NCBI GenBank assembly: GCA_029844215.1
Contig: JAQGDG010000257.1
Location: 124,001-188,000 of the forward strand
From: Przewalskia tangutica
Lineage: Eukaryota; Streptophyta; Magnoliopsida; Solanales; Solanaceae
DNA: 64,000 nucleotides
Reading direction: 5' to 3'
The position numbers were made by a program, and so were the translations under genes. The first letter of the stretch is position 1. Every line of letters begins with the position of its first letter. The notes under the pieces were generated by a model. That model was not told the DNA's origin, did not search any database, and was given only the letters and a program-made list of their open reading frames with translations. Positions 24,187 to 33,744 of this stretch are shown here, piece by piece.

Positions 24187-24623
24187 TTTCCCTTCGCAAG
24201 CTTAGTAAAACGTTTCGTCGGAAAACGACTCTAACCGGTGTTGTGCACAAACATAAATCGGCCAAGCCACCTAGGGGGGTGACACGTGTCACCCTCCTAT
24301 TGGCCCAAAATAAAACATCTTCCGAAAAAAAAATCCATAATGGCCAAAATCTCAAAATCAAAGCGGGCCCCACAAAACCGTGAATTTCTCCCGTGGGCCC
24401 CACGTGACCATTTCCGAAAATAAAATCTCAAAATTCTCTAATATTCCAAGAAGTCCGAATACCAAATCTGGGAATCCAATTCCCATTAACGAACCTTTTT
24501 CCTTCACAAAAACCGGAAACTTTTCCGTGGAAAAATCACCTCTTTCTTCCTTTCCAATCTTTCTGTCGTATTCTCGTACGTACGTCCTCGCATACATACC
24601 TCGGGAACCTACGGTGTATAACA
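24187..24623 (-). mobile_element. LTR B, right part (5' end of LTR)
   Basis: Continues LTR B after element A and ends at 24623 with TGTTATACACCG on the minus strand. The flank beyond (TCGAC) has no partner at the left end of the X/Y array. Confidence 0.9.
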
Positions 24624-26021
24624 ATCGACAATTAGCAAAACGCTCCACAGTACTATAATCCTGCTAGCCTTTTCCACCCTTCAAGTAGAATACGCTACTC
24701 GCAGTACTTCAACCTATAATGGCCATAAAACGTTTATTAACTTATAGATCCCTTCGTAGAATATTTCTAAGTACAAGGTTCCTTATTCTACGGAAAATTC
24801 GAAGACGCCACCCCCGCAACCACATAAATCTCCTCCTCTAACAAGGCTCGCTACCAAGCCAACAACTCCACCTGGGTTACACGCCTAACCTGACGTGTAC
24901 AATTCTACTCCACAATAATACTACAAGTCTCATCAGAATACACCCAATGTAAATATTCAATTCTTTATAATTCTTCCAATATATCTTATACTCAATTATT
25001 AACTACTACAACATGTAATTTCCAATTACAATAGGGATAAAGATCATTACCTCGATAAGCCCAAAATTATCCAAGATATAAGTCGATCCCGAGCAACGCT
25101 TAGCTCCAATTCTCGACGCTCCAACCCGCCTCCAAGAAACCCTTAGAAGTTTCCAAACAACTTCTCTTAACACTTCATCTAAGCTATGAAGATTTTTCTG
25201 TGGCTTCATTTTGCGAGTAATGGAATAAAGTAGTATTTCCTGCTCTTATGTTGGGATAACTTTAGAATACTACTAGGGATACAAGGCTAAGGTATTTTGG
25301 CATAGTAACAATACTAGAAGACAACTTTTCTACCAAGGGGGTATTTCGACGACAACAGGAAGGGAAGGGGGTGTTTGGACGAAACAACTAGACAAGGGAG
25401 GGGTTTTGGACGAGAACTAGCAACTAAGGGGGAAGGATTTTGTGACTTGGAAATGTTAAGTGAATGAAGAAGTCTTGCACTAGAGGGGGGGGTATTTATA
25501 GAACCTTCAATGGCCAAGATTAAAGCAAGTGGAGGGTGTAGATTAGATAGCTTGTGTGAGTGGAGTCTTCCACCAAGTGTCCACCACAACCTTGGGACAT
25601 ATGTCCACCACAACATTGTGACATATGTCCACTACAACAATGAGCCAAGTGGCCATCCACTTGCTCAAGAAAACCGTCCAACAAGGCCTCCCCCACTTGC
25701 CCACAAAAACGTCCACCTACTCCCACTATCCCAAAGAAAAATATCTTGCAAGACTTGACTTATTGACTTGGCCACTTGCCCACCATTTTCGTCCAACCAA
25801 TGCCACCTAAGGGTGACACATGTCGCCCTCCTATTGGTCCAAAATATTTCATCTCTCGAAAAAATCCGAAATCGGTTAAAATATTAAAAACGTAAAATTT
25901 CCTTCACAAGGTTCGGAATCTTTTCCGTCGAAAAATCACATCTTTCTTCCTTTCCAATTTTACTGTCGTAATCTCGTACGTACTTCCTCGTATACATACT
26001 CTGGAACTACGGGGTGTAATA
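24624..26021 (-). mobile_element. LTR H, 5' part only, abutting the pararetrovirus
   Basis: On the minus strand this runs from the LTR 5' terminus at 26021, through TATAAATA (25493-25500) and the C-rich leader, to the AGCAAAACGCTCCAC block. It is cut there by LTR B. The terminal TG has become TA (TATTACACCCCG), otherwise the end is preserved. The first 17 bases to its right are purine-rich on the minus strand but belong to the virus, not to a normal gypsy purine tract. No gene is present. Confidence 0.8.
25493..25500 (-). promoter_or_regulatory. TATA box of LTR H
   Basis: TATAAATA on the minus strand, about 520 bp from the LTR start. It would drive transcription leftward, away from the virus. 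Confidence 0.7.
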
Positions 26022-27148
26022 TTCTTCATCTTCCAATCTTGCTAGAGCTTCTAACTGCTTCCTTCTTGTTTCAGCTTTAGAACATGAGGTTTCACCTGAT
26101 GAAGAGGGGCTTCTCCTTTCTGGTTTTACCTTAATTTCCTCCCTGGGCTTTGGACTCCATCCTTTAATTCTGATGGTCTTGCTTAAATAACGGATCCTAT
26201 TTATCTCTAGGATATCAAATGACCAATTAATGATATATGAAATCCTTTTATTAAAAAAGAATTTACATAACTTAATATGCTTTGGTAAAGTTGAAATTTG
26301 TTGTTCTTCCTGAAAACTTGCATATTTATTTTGGAAGCTTGAAGCTACCACCTGTGAAGTTCCTCCAAAGATGTTCCACCATTCGTAGAACCATCTGGGA
26401 ATAACCTTTTCCTTGATACTTTCTGCATATTTTACGAACCAAGTATGGGTATTTGGTCTAACATACAGGAAGTTGAACCATGCATCCTTATAATCATGCC
26501 AATTATAGGTTTGCGGTCTGTGAGTCCTGGATAATGGTATATGTGTTTGCAGATGATCTACATACCAATTGAATGGACTTAAAATCTTTTTAATAGTGAA
26601 TTTGGAATATTCAATTCCATCTGTTTTATCAAAATACTTATGTTCGACTTCTATGGAGTCGGTGTCTACCAAGATGAACTCATAGTATTTCCTGGTTTTC
26701 ATGGAGTCTTGAGTATCAACGTACTGGTGATCTGTGTAACAGGGTTTAAACAAGTCCTGCACCCTAAAGTTCTCATATTGTTTGTCTAGTGCCATTATTG
26801 GCAAAACTTGTGTAGCAATAAATTCCCACTTCTAGATGGGGGTTGGTATATCCTTCTGAGGTCCCGCCGTTTAATCGCTTGAATATGATTCTGGGGAACC
26901 ATTTTGTAACTATCTCTGCTCTGGGCAGCTGCTGGAGTGGCCTTGAATGGCTGGGTCTGTACCTTCTCTTTTTTAGAAGAGATTGGTATAATGGGAAGGT
27001 CTCCCAATACTATGAATTTATTTTGTCCACTGGGTTTATGGAGAATTGGCCCTGCTGGCTTTTCTACAAAGGGCTGTTTCATTTTTTCTTCTGGTTTATT
27101 TTGGAAGGGTGGTCTCATCGGGCGTAAGCCCGGGAAGCCTGGTCTCAT
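26022..27148 (-). pseudogene. Pararetrovirus 3' ORF, unknown function, one frameshift
   Basis: The start codon at 27148 lies seven bases after the RNase H stop (27156-27158). About 118 codons of a proline- and lysine-rich N-terminus with KFIVLGDLPIIPI lead to a frameshift near 26800. The second part (about 260 codons) is rich in aromatic residues, with WFYEWWNIFGG and FFFNKRISYIINWSFDI, and ends in a charged, serine-rich tail. It has no signal peptide or membrane segment that I can see. The last codons and the stop come from the adjoining LTR, so the true viral C-terminus is missing. Position and size fit the second ORF of florendoviruses, whose role is unknown. That match is from memory and untested. 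Confidence 0.7.
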
Positions 27149-27155
27149 TTTTACC

Positions 27156-28490
27156 CTACAATAATTCCCTAGTTAAGAAATCGGGTAAAGAATTGTCTTC
27201 TCCTTTTATAAAATTGATTTCGAAATCAAAGCTTGATAATAAGGCTTGCCATCTGGCAAAAATCTGTTTTGAGACTAAATTTTTTACATCTTTTTGCAAA
27301 ATATTTTTGGCTGCTTTGCAGTCTACTCTTAATAAAAATTCTTTGTTTATCAAGTCATCTTGAAACTTTGTGATACATAGCACTATCGATAAAATTTCTT
27401 TTTTAACTGTACTATAATTCTTTTGAGCCTGGTTCCAGACTCCTGAGGTGAATCTTACTAATTGCTCAGTAGATTCTGGATTTATTCTTAGTTTAAGAAT
27501 ACCACCGTACCCTACGTCGGAGGCATCAGTTTCAACTATCATAGAGGCATCTGGATTAGGGATACCTAAACAAGGGAGTTTCTGAACTATCTCTTTTACT
27601 TCTTTAACAGCTCTAGTCTGTTCTTCTGACAAAAGGGACTTGGTTCTTTTTAAGCCTTTTATACAAAAAGGCTCACATACCTGTCTAACTTTTGGGATAA
27701 AATCTGCAATGTAATTTAGACTTCCTAGGAACCTCTGCAGCTGTGTTTTATCTAAGATTTCATCAGGGAATTTGGTGGAGAACTCTATGGCTCTACAAAT
27801 TGGTTTATAGGTTCCTTGATAAAGATCATGTCCTAAGAACCTGATAGCTGTCTGAAAGAGTTTTATTTTTTTGGAACTTACTCCAAAACCGTTATATCTT
27901 GTGGTTTGAACAAAAGTGTTTAGATGTTTATAATGTTGTTCCATGTTATCCGAGAATACTAGAACATCGTCGATATAGACAATCATGAATTGGCTATAAC
28001 GGTTGAATATGCTATTCATGATGTTCTGAAATTCGGAAGGGGCATTTTTAAGCCCAAACGGCATTACATTCCACTCATATTGTCCGAAGGGGACATTGAA
28101 GGCTGTTTTATATTTATTTTTCTCTTCGACCTGGATTTGCCAGAATCCTGACTTCATGTTGAATTTACTGTAAATATTAGCGTTATATGTTCTTTTCAAT
28201 AAATCTCTTTTGTTAGGAATTAGGTATCTAATCCATTTTAATGCTTGGTTAAGAGCGCTTGGTAGTTCTGAACAAATTTCATTTTCCATAGAATCCTGTA
28301 AAGCTTTTATCTTGTTTATTACCTCTGGGGTTTTTAAAGTGGATTCTATTCTTTTTATTTTAATATCGTCTTTTAGGTAATTAACCTGATTGGTTAATAG
28401 TTGTATCCTAAAAACTGTTTTCTGTTTAACGTGATCACTATGATCAGCGGATAAGGGGTTTAAATATGGGAATACAAGATCTTTTCCCAT
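27156..28490 (-). pseudogene. Pararetrovirus reverse transcriptase-RNase H
   Basis: This enzyme copies viral RNA into DNA and removes the RNA strand. The frame is open for 444 codons. Seen in order: the end of the protease linker, a truncated RT N-terminus, motif A reading SKFNMKSGFWQ, the block PFGQYEWNVMPFGLKNAP, the catalytic YIDD (27966-27977), and then RNase H. The RNase H acidic residues are in TDAS, KKEILS, RVDC and LPDFLT. The motif A aspartate is replaced by asparagine (28158-28160). About a hundred residues of the fingers are missing at about 28250, where PSA runs straight into LNQALKW in frame. The enzyme is therefore dead despite its long open frame. Confidence 0.9.
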
Positions 28491-28790
28491 TGAAGTAGTA
28501 TAAATACCGTCTAATTTTGCGGTATATGGTTTTATCTGTGTTAGGAATGGGATCCCTAATATAATTTCTTCAGTTATGTTTCTGGTAATGATAAAGTCGT
28601 TAGTAAAACAAACTCCATTATTACAAACATGTGCTTTAGAAAGTTTATAATTAATTTTTTTGCTATCTCATGTGGCTGAGTATAGCTTATGAGTAGTTTT
28701 GTTTAAGTACTTGGTAGGGATTAATCCTTCGCAGATACAATTTTGATCTGCTCCTTAGTCTAGCAATGCTATCTTTTCTAGGATAAATTT
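28491..28790 (-). pseudogene. Pararetrovirus aspartic protease, active site interrupted
   Basis: The frame running into RT can be followed upstream to a D-x-G active site at 28752-28760, where the middle codon is a stop (TAA, 28755-28757). Further signs of a retroviral-type protease are GAD-x-NC after the active site and the conserved ILGIPFLT near 28540-28565. A one-base shift at about 28764-28770 separates it from the coiled-coil region upstream. Another stop lies near 28670. The active-site serine or threonine is lost, so the protein could not process the polyprotein. Confidence 0.75.
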
Positions 28791-29223
28791 TGTTTATTAT
28801 TATTTTAATAGGGACATGGTAGCTTAGCGCTTTGGCCCTAGAGATTAATTTTAAACCTGAATCTGAATTATCTTCCTTTTCTTCTTCCTCTTCGGGATCA
28901 TTTATGTTTATCCCTTTTGAAGTAGATGGTGCAAGTGGGTCCTTTATAGGGTCCATTTCTCTTAGTAAACTGTTTGCAAATGCTTCAGTTTCTAACGAAT
29001 TAAGTCTTTCTTTAACTTGGATAATTTCTTCTTTTAAGAGCGATACTTCTCCTTGCAAATCTTGCATGGTAGTATCTGTCTTGGATTCTTTAAACTTATT
29101 AAAAACTCTTTTCATATCAAAAGGTTCGATTATCCTTTTATCCTTTTTCTGGTTAATGACTAGTTTTTTAAGTTCTGTTAAGTATTTTCTTTTAACATCA
29201 TCGTTATCGATGTGATCGATCAT
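28771..29223 (-). pseudogene. Pararetrovirus linker: coiled coil and acidic region
   Basis: An open stretch between coat protein and protease. A lysine-rich start (residues 10-60) is followed by a likely coiled coil at residues 50-85 (heptads in LQGEVSLLKEEIIQVKERL), then an acidic run EEEEEKED. Such a coiled coil is typical of the virion-associated part of caulimovirid polyproteins. Just upstream, 29268-29310 keeps a CxCxGxxCxC cysteine cluster ahead of a stop that separates it from this frame. Confidence 0.65.
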
Positions 29224-29348
29224 ATCAAAGAAGAATTATTGGCTGCTACTCGAGATAACACTAATTGTTTGTTTTGTACAAGCGCAGATTTTCCCCGTAC
29301 ATTCGCAGTCGAAACTAGAAGTGGAGCTATCTGAACTGTACTCAAGAT

Positions 29349-31228
29349 CTAATGATCCTTCATCACTGTAATAATCTTCTGAAGTTTCTCCAGAGCTATC
29401 ACTGGACTTTCTTCATCTAAGATTGTATAAAGTTTTTCTTTTATCTCAGAATCAATTGCTAATAGATTAATCTTATCTTTCTTTTTATTGGGTTCTTTAC
29501 AATTATTGGCCATGTGGCCTGCCTTCCCACAATTCCAACATTTACCCTTTTTCCTAGTGTTTTTGTTGGTATTCCTTTTCCTATAGTTCTTTTTAGGAGT
29601 ATAGTTCTTTTTATAAGTTTTGGGGCGAGATATGTTATGCCTCTTTTTCATTCTTTTGATGCTCTTTGATGGAGCAGAAATCTTAACGTATCCGAAGTCT
29701 TCGCAGAAACTTCCTAATTCTCCTTTGGTGGATTTTTGTATTTGATTATTAAGCTTTATTGAATTACATAATTCTAATCCTGTTAAATTAATAAAGCTGA
29801 CTATGTCTCCGTATGTCATGAAGCCATAGGGGGTTTCACCATTGTATTTATTTCTTATAGTGGTTCTTACCTTTTCAGCAAAAAGCTTAGGCAGTCCACT
29901 AATAAATCTTTCTTTCCAATAATCATGATTACAGTCGCTCCTTAGCATAACTTTGTTAAGGAATATGTCTTTATACCATTTAAAGTCATGTAACTTTGGG
30001 CAAGTTAGATTGTTAAGTATTTCTAAACTTTTATCTTGGAATAGCTTTGGCTCTCCAATGAAGTGTTTACCTATACAGTATAATAAAGTTGTTGTGGCGT
30101 TCTTCTGGACTTCATTACTATAACTGTTATCGATGTTTTTTATTTGGATAGTGGTGGTTGCATCCATGATGCTACACCTTACTCCTTCCGTTAGGTAGTT
30201 GTCCCACCAATTTTTTAACATTCCAGTGAAGCCTGAAACTAGGATTGTGGCTAGTTGGGCATCATCCGTATGTGTTTTTATTTTATAACTGGTAATACAA
30301 ACTCCCATTTCATGAAGTATCTTGATTATTTGACCTTCAGACATTCCATCTATGTTCCATTCATGGATTTCATCTCCAGAATATGAAGCCATATATGGGG
30401 TATGTTCTTCAAATAACATACAGGAAATGTGGGTCCTTTGTAGAAGTTTTTAGCCCCTACTCCAGCAAATTTCGATATTCTATTCACATCTTGTTTATTT
30501 TTTGAACTAGAACCTTCGCTCAGTACTTTGACTGAATTATCTGGTTTTTTGGAGGTAGACTCATCAGATACTTTTAGTTCTCTAAACTTATTACTTATTC
30601 TATCTAACAGGTTATCTTCAATTTCTTTCCCAAATCTTGGGTGGCTATTTACCGAAAATTGTGGAATCTTAAAGAGGGGTTCGGACAGAGTATTTTCTTC
30701 TGACCTGATAGGTTTACTTTTAAAAGTCGAGGCATTACTTGCCTCTGCAACCTGGTTAGAGACAACATGTAACAACTGATTGGTGTAGTTGTTCTGTTGG
30801 AGGATTTTATTAATATCTTCTACGGTGGGGACCGTTCTAGTAACTTTTATATCCCTTTTAAAAGGAGCTGCTGTCAAGACTTCACCGTCTACTGGGATCT
30901 TGATACTTTTTAATGGCGGAGCTATAGATTCAATGGTTTCCTCTCCTGTATACCATTTTTTTACAATAGTACTTAGGGATTCTCTGTTATTATTGAGTTT
31001 ATCTGTGATTTGGAACCACCTAAAGAATTCTATGTTAGCATTAATTCTGTTCATGTCACTGATCCATTGTTCTCTAAACGCTCTTCTTTCTTTGAGCGAG
31101 AAAGTGCTTACATACCATTTTCTTTTAATGGCATTTTCTGGGTCTACCCATAATTTGTCAAGGGTTTTAAAATCGATTTTAAAACCTATGTCCTGCTTAA
31201 TAGTGCCAAGGCTATCTTCACCATGCAT
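29349..31228 (-). pseudogene. Pararetrovirus coat protein region, frameshifted
   Basis: The capsid protein lies in two overlapping frames (31228-30350 and 30419-29349) joined by one frameshift at about 30405. The N-terminal part is hydrophilic. The second holds the capsid core (NWWDNYLTEGVRC, PYGFMTYGDIVSFINL), a basic stretch RMKKRHNISRPKTYKKNY that may be a nuclear localisation signal, and a CCHC zinc knuckle CWNCGKAGHMANNC (29499-29540). A second frameshift just before 29395 cuts off the acidic C-terminus, which stays open for longer in the duplicate at 32951. Another shift near 31262 breaks the join to the segment upstream. Confidence 0.85.
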
Positions 31229-31521
31229 TTCGCTCGGTGGATCACAAAGATTCCTATCGATCGTCGATAGTAGACTTTGGGTATGGCCGACGAATAGTCT
31301 ATTCCCTGGACTTTTCGTTCAAGTATAGTTTCTCCAGAATTATCGGAACATTCTTCATCCTCCCGAGGTTTAGAAGAAGATGATGCGAAGGAGTATCTTC
31401 CTGAGGATTTTGATTTTGATTTTAAAAATTTTAAATCAATTGAACCATCTAAATGTTGAATTATTTGTTCAATATTAGAACTCTCTGGTTCTATCTTTGG
31501 TTGGGTGATGGCATCAAAGTG
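31229..31521 (-). pseudogene. Pararetrovirus segment between movement and coat proteins
   Basis: The movement-protein frame continues past its stop (31522-31524, TGA) for about 85 codons. These are rich in serine, lysine and acidic residues (KSKSKSSGRYSFASSSSK). The frame is then lost near 31262, just before the coat-protein frame. This shows that the two proteins were once parts of one polyprotein. The stop could be a TGG to TGA change. Confidence 0.7.
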
Positions 31522-32205
31522 TCATTCATCTTTTGTTAAAATTTCATTCCATTTTAACATTCTAGGGACAAAGATATTGCTATGTTCCTGATTTGCTTCC
31601 ATAAGCATGGTAGCACCTTTACTGCTAACTAATTTAGCTTTTGGAGCTAAGGTTGTTTTCATTAGCTTGTAATAGACTCTGTATATTATAGCAATTTCCC
31701 TTGTGTTCGTCTTACTATTCATATTTTTTGTTTTAATGTTTAACGTTAGGGTATCCATAACGTTTTGATCATTAATATCAATTGAAAAATTCGGGTAACA
31801 GTTAAAATAAACTGGTCCCCTGGCTAGATTACTTTGTAAGACTCCAAGTAAGGAATCATCAAAGTTTAATAGCCTGGCATCTCTTAGTAAGAGACATATG
31901 GGGGTATCTAAACCCAAACGATACAAAGGCTTAACAACAATTTGTACCAGTCCTATATGTAGGAAGTTAAAATCTTTTTGATATCTGTTTATATCTTCTG
32001 TAGATAATAGCTTGATAATCTCTTTTGAGTTATTAATAGCTATTGTGGATTCGCAAGTTTTGATATTATAATTTTTAATAAAATCAAACTTTCCTGTTTC
32101 ATAAACAGATCTGAATGATTCCTTTGGAATATTCCAGTTCTGTAAATCTTTCTCAACTTTAGCAATCTTTGAAGTTGCTAAGTTTTCACTGTTGATTTCG
32201 TTCAT
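31522..32205 (-). pseudogene. Pararetrovirus movement protein (30K superfamily)
   Basis: Movement proteins open plasmodesmata so the virus can pass between cells. The frame has 227 codons. It carries the 30K-type core LHIGLVQIVVKPLYRLGLDT followed by LLLRDAR, with the conserved aspartate, and then GVLQSNLARGPVYFNCYPNF. The N-terminal 70 residues are charged. The start at 32205 is the first methionine after a stop-rich stretch. It ends at an in-frame TGA after which the same frame carries on, so it is the front of a truncated polyprotein. Otherwise this is the best-kept viral part. Confidence 0.85.
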
Positions 32206-32273
32206 CTCTAATAATGAACAGTGTGGAGTTCAACCAAAAATTGAGAGATAGATCTTCCCGTTTCTAGATAAAT

Positions 32274-32513
32274 CTAATCGCTTCTTATCCTATCATTACT
32301 TTCGTAAAGTTCAACCATTTTATTAATGATTACTTGTCTGATTATAATCTGGGTATAGTTATCCAGACCTTCTGCAGGTTTTGCAGTTTCATAATACTCT
32401 AATTCTTTAAGATTTGCTTTTAATGCTTTCCCGCAGCTATAGCTTTCTATTATACACTCTAATCAAAATGAATTATGTCTTCTTATATAATCGAAAGATG
32501 GATGAGTCTTCAT
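32274..32513 (-). pseudogene. Small pararetrovirus ORF ahead of movement protein
   Basis: A start codon at 32513 opens 16 codons ending in TGA (32463-32465). Shifting frame there gives about 60 more open codons, with the amphipathic, charged composition of a short helical protein (KALKANLKELEYYET), up to a TAG at 32274-32276. It lies between the leader hairpin and the movement protein. I do not recognise it; it may be a small first ORF or the N-terminal part of the polyprotein. Confidence 0.45.
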
Positions 32514-32578
32514 TTATAAAGTATTATGTTCAAACAAGGAGATTGTTGTTGCTGTGCGTGGAGGCTACTATTCCTAGG

Positions 32579-32879
32579 AGCTATTGTTCTATCTGCTATT
32601 AGGGTCCTGTAGTTTCTGTTTCTATTCCTTTAGTTACTAAAGAGGGTATCCTATGCTTGTTATCTGACTTCTTATCCTATAGTACATCGGCTGCTTCCAC
32701 CGGGGTCCGGCACTGGTCCTTCCGACCTATCGTGCTAATCCAAACCGGTCCAGGATGCACCTGCCTATTACTGTAGACTAAGTGGAGATATTAGGAACAG
32801 GATAACAACGAAGTAACTAAGGGAACCGGAACAGAGTAACAGGGTTCCTATTAACTTAAGAACAATATTGCTCTAAAGA
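32579..32879 (-). promoter_or_regulatory. Large leader hairpin of pararetrovirus RNA
   Basis: The segment 32579-32665 pairs imperfectly with 32798-32879. Examples: TTCCTTTAGTTAC with GTAACTAAGGGAA, GCTATTGTTCT with AGAACAATATTGC, and GCTTGTTATC with GATAACAACG. The apex of about 130 nt is more G+C-rich. Long leader hairpins are characteristic of Caulimoviridae pregenomic RNA, where scanning ribosomes shunt across them. Confidence 0.75.
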
Positions 32880-32892
32880 CAGTAGAATGAGT

Positions 32893-32919
32893 TTAGCTAC
32901 TCATGATTTTTAACAACAT
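32893..32919 (-). CDS. Short leader ORF (8 codons) before hairpin
   Basis: ATG at 32919, eight codons, then TAA (32893-32895), on the minus strand. It begins just after the primer site and ends about 14 nt before the hairpin base. In shunting plant pararetroviruses, such a short ORF must be translated before ribosomes jump the hairpin. Whether it acted so here is inference. Confidence 0.6.
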   Translation of the reverse strand: MLLKIMSS

Positions 32920-32920
32920 G

Positions 32921-32932
32921 ACTCTGATACCA
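32921..32932 (-). promoter_or_regulatory. Pararetrovirus primer binding site (tRNA-Met)
   Basis: The minus strand reads TGGTATCAGAGT, 11 of 12 matching the sequence complementary to initiator tRNA-Met, where minus-strand DNA synthesis starts. It defines the start of the viral map, and the unit breaks off only about eight bases upstream of it. Confidence 0.85.
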
Positions 32933-32940
32933 TAAAAGCG

Positions 32941-33230
32941 CATCAAAAGAATGAAAAAGAGGCATAACATATCTCGCCCCAAAACTTATAAAAAGAACTA
33001 TACTCCTAAAAAGAACTATAGGAAAAGGAATACCAACAAAAACACTAGGAAAAAGGGTAAATGTTGGAATTGTGGGAAGGCAGGCCACATGGCCAATAAT
33101 TGTAAAGAACCCAATAAAAAGAAAGATAAGATTAATCTATTAGCAATTGATTCTGAGATAAAAGAAAAACTTTATACAATCTTAGATGAAGAACAGTCCA
33201 GTGATAGCTCTGGAGAAACTTCAGAAGATT
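32941..33230 (+). pseudogene. Inverted duplicate of coat-protein C-terminus
   Basis: This plus-strand segment repeats the end of the coat protein (29390-29665 on the minus strand): basic stretch, zinc knuckle CWNCGKAGHMANNC (33062-33103), then lysine-rich linker. It is in the opposite orientation to the main virus copy. Here the acidic tail continues as SSDSSGETSED, which is lost by frameshift in the main copy. The reading frame runs on to 33361 only by chance, through reverse-strand polymerase sequence. Confidence 0.85.
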
Positions 33231-33744
33231 TAGAATTTCTGATGATCCCTTTTTTGAGTAGATCATTAAGATCATTTTTACAATGTTCCATGAGCTCATG
33301 GCTCATTTGGATCGGTCTGGCCTTAGTGAGTATGTTTTCCTCACTAAAGTCATCCGTATAAGGCAGATTTACCGTATGTTTTTTTCTTTACCAAAAAGCG
33401 CTTGGTAGTTCTGAACAAATTTCATTTTCCATAGAATCCTGTAAAGCTTTTATCTTGTTTATTACCTCCGGGGTTTTTAAAGTGGATTCTATTCTTTTTA
33501 TTTTAATATCGTCTTTTAGGTAATTAACCTGATTGGTTAATAATTGTATCCTAAAAACTATTTTCTGTTTAACGTGATCACTATGATCAGCGGATAAGGG
33601 GTTTAAATATGGGAATACAAGATCTTTTCCCATTGAAGTAGTATAAATACCGTCTAATTTTATGGTATATGGTTTCATCTGGATTAGGGATACCTAAACA
33701 AGGGAGTTTCTGAACTATCTCTTTTACTTCTTTAACAGCTCTAG
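33231..33744 (-). pseudogene. Rearranged protease-RT and RNase H fragments
   Basis: On the minus strand, 33678-33388 matches the protease-RT linker at 28250-28525. It continues left (33395-33231) into RT fingers sequence that is deleted from the main copy, including a KARPIQM block. At 33678 it is joined to a 65-base piece (33679-33744) from RNase H, matching 27552-27613, so the order is scrambled. The fragment ends exactly at an LTR terminus at 33745. Confidence 0.85.

Larger units (their letters stand above)
26022..32940 (-). mobile_element. Endogenous pararetrovirus (Caulimoviridae), near-complete unit
   Basis: A 6.9-kb minus-strand unit in this order: tRNA-Met primer site, leader with large hairpin, small ORF, movement protein, coat protein with zinc knuckle, coiled-coil region, aspartic protease, reverse transcriptase, RNase H, and a separate 3' ORF. 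There is no integrase, and movement and coat proteins are present, which marks a plant pararetrovirus rather than a retrotransposon. The large polyprotein plus a separate 3' ORF recalls florendoviruses, but the genus is not settled by reading alone. Frameshifts, stops, a catalytic substitution and a deletion in RT make it non-functional. Confidence 0.9.

Noticed and set aside
24624..26021. Host gene between the two LTR blocks
   Set aside because: The stretch aligns with the 5' half of the family LTRs, including TATA box and terminus.
28832..31328. Plus-strand frames of 83-179 codons opposite the virus genes
   Set aside because: They are serine- and leucine-rich shadows of lysine-rich viral genes on the minus strand.
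32206..32910. Host intron or gene in the virus leader
   Set aside because: Position, primer site and hairpin fit a pararetrovirus leader, and the frames are short.
33104..33361. C-terminal half of the 136-codon plus-strand frame at 32951-33361 as one protein
   Set aside because: Beyond about 33230 the frame reads the opposite strand of viral polymerase sequence after an inversion, so it is an accidental fusion.
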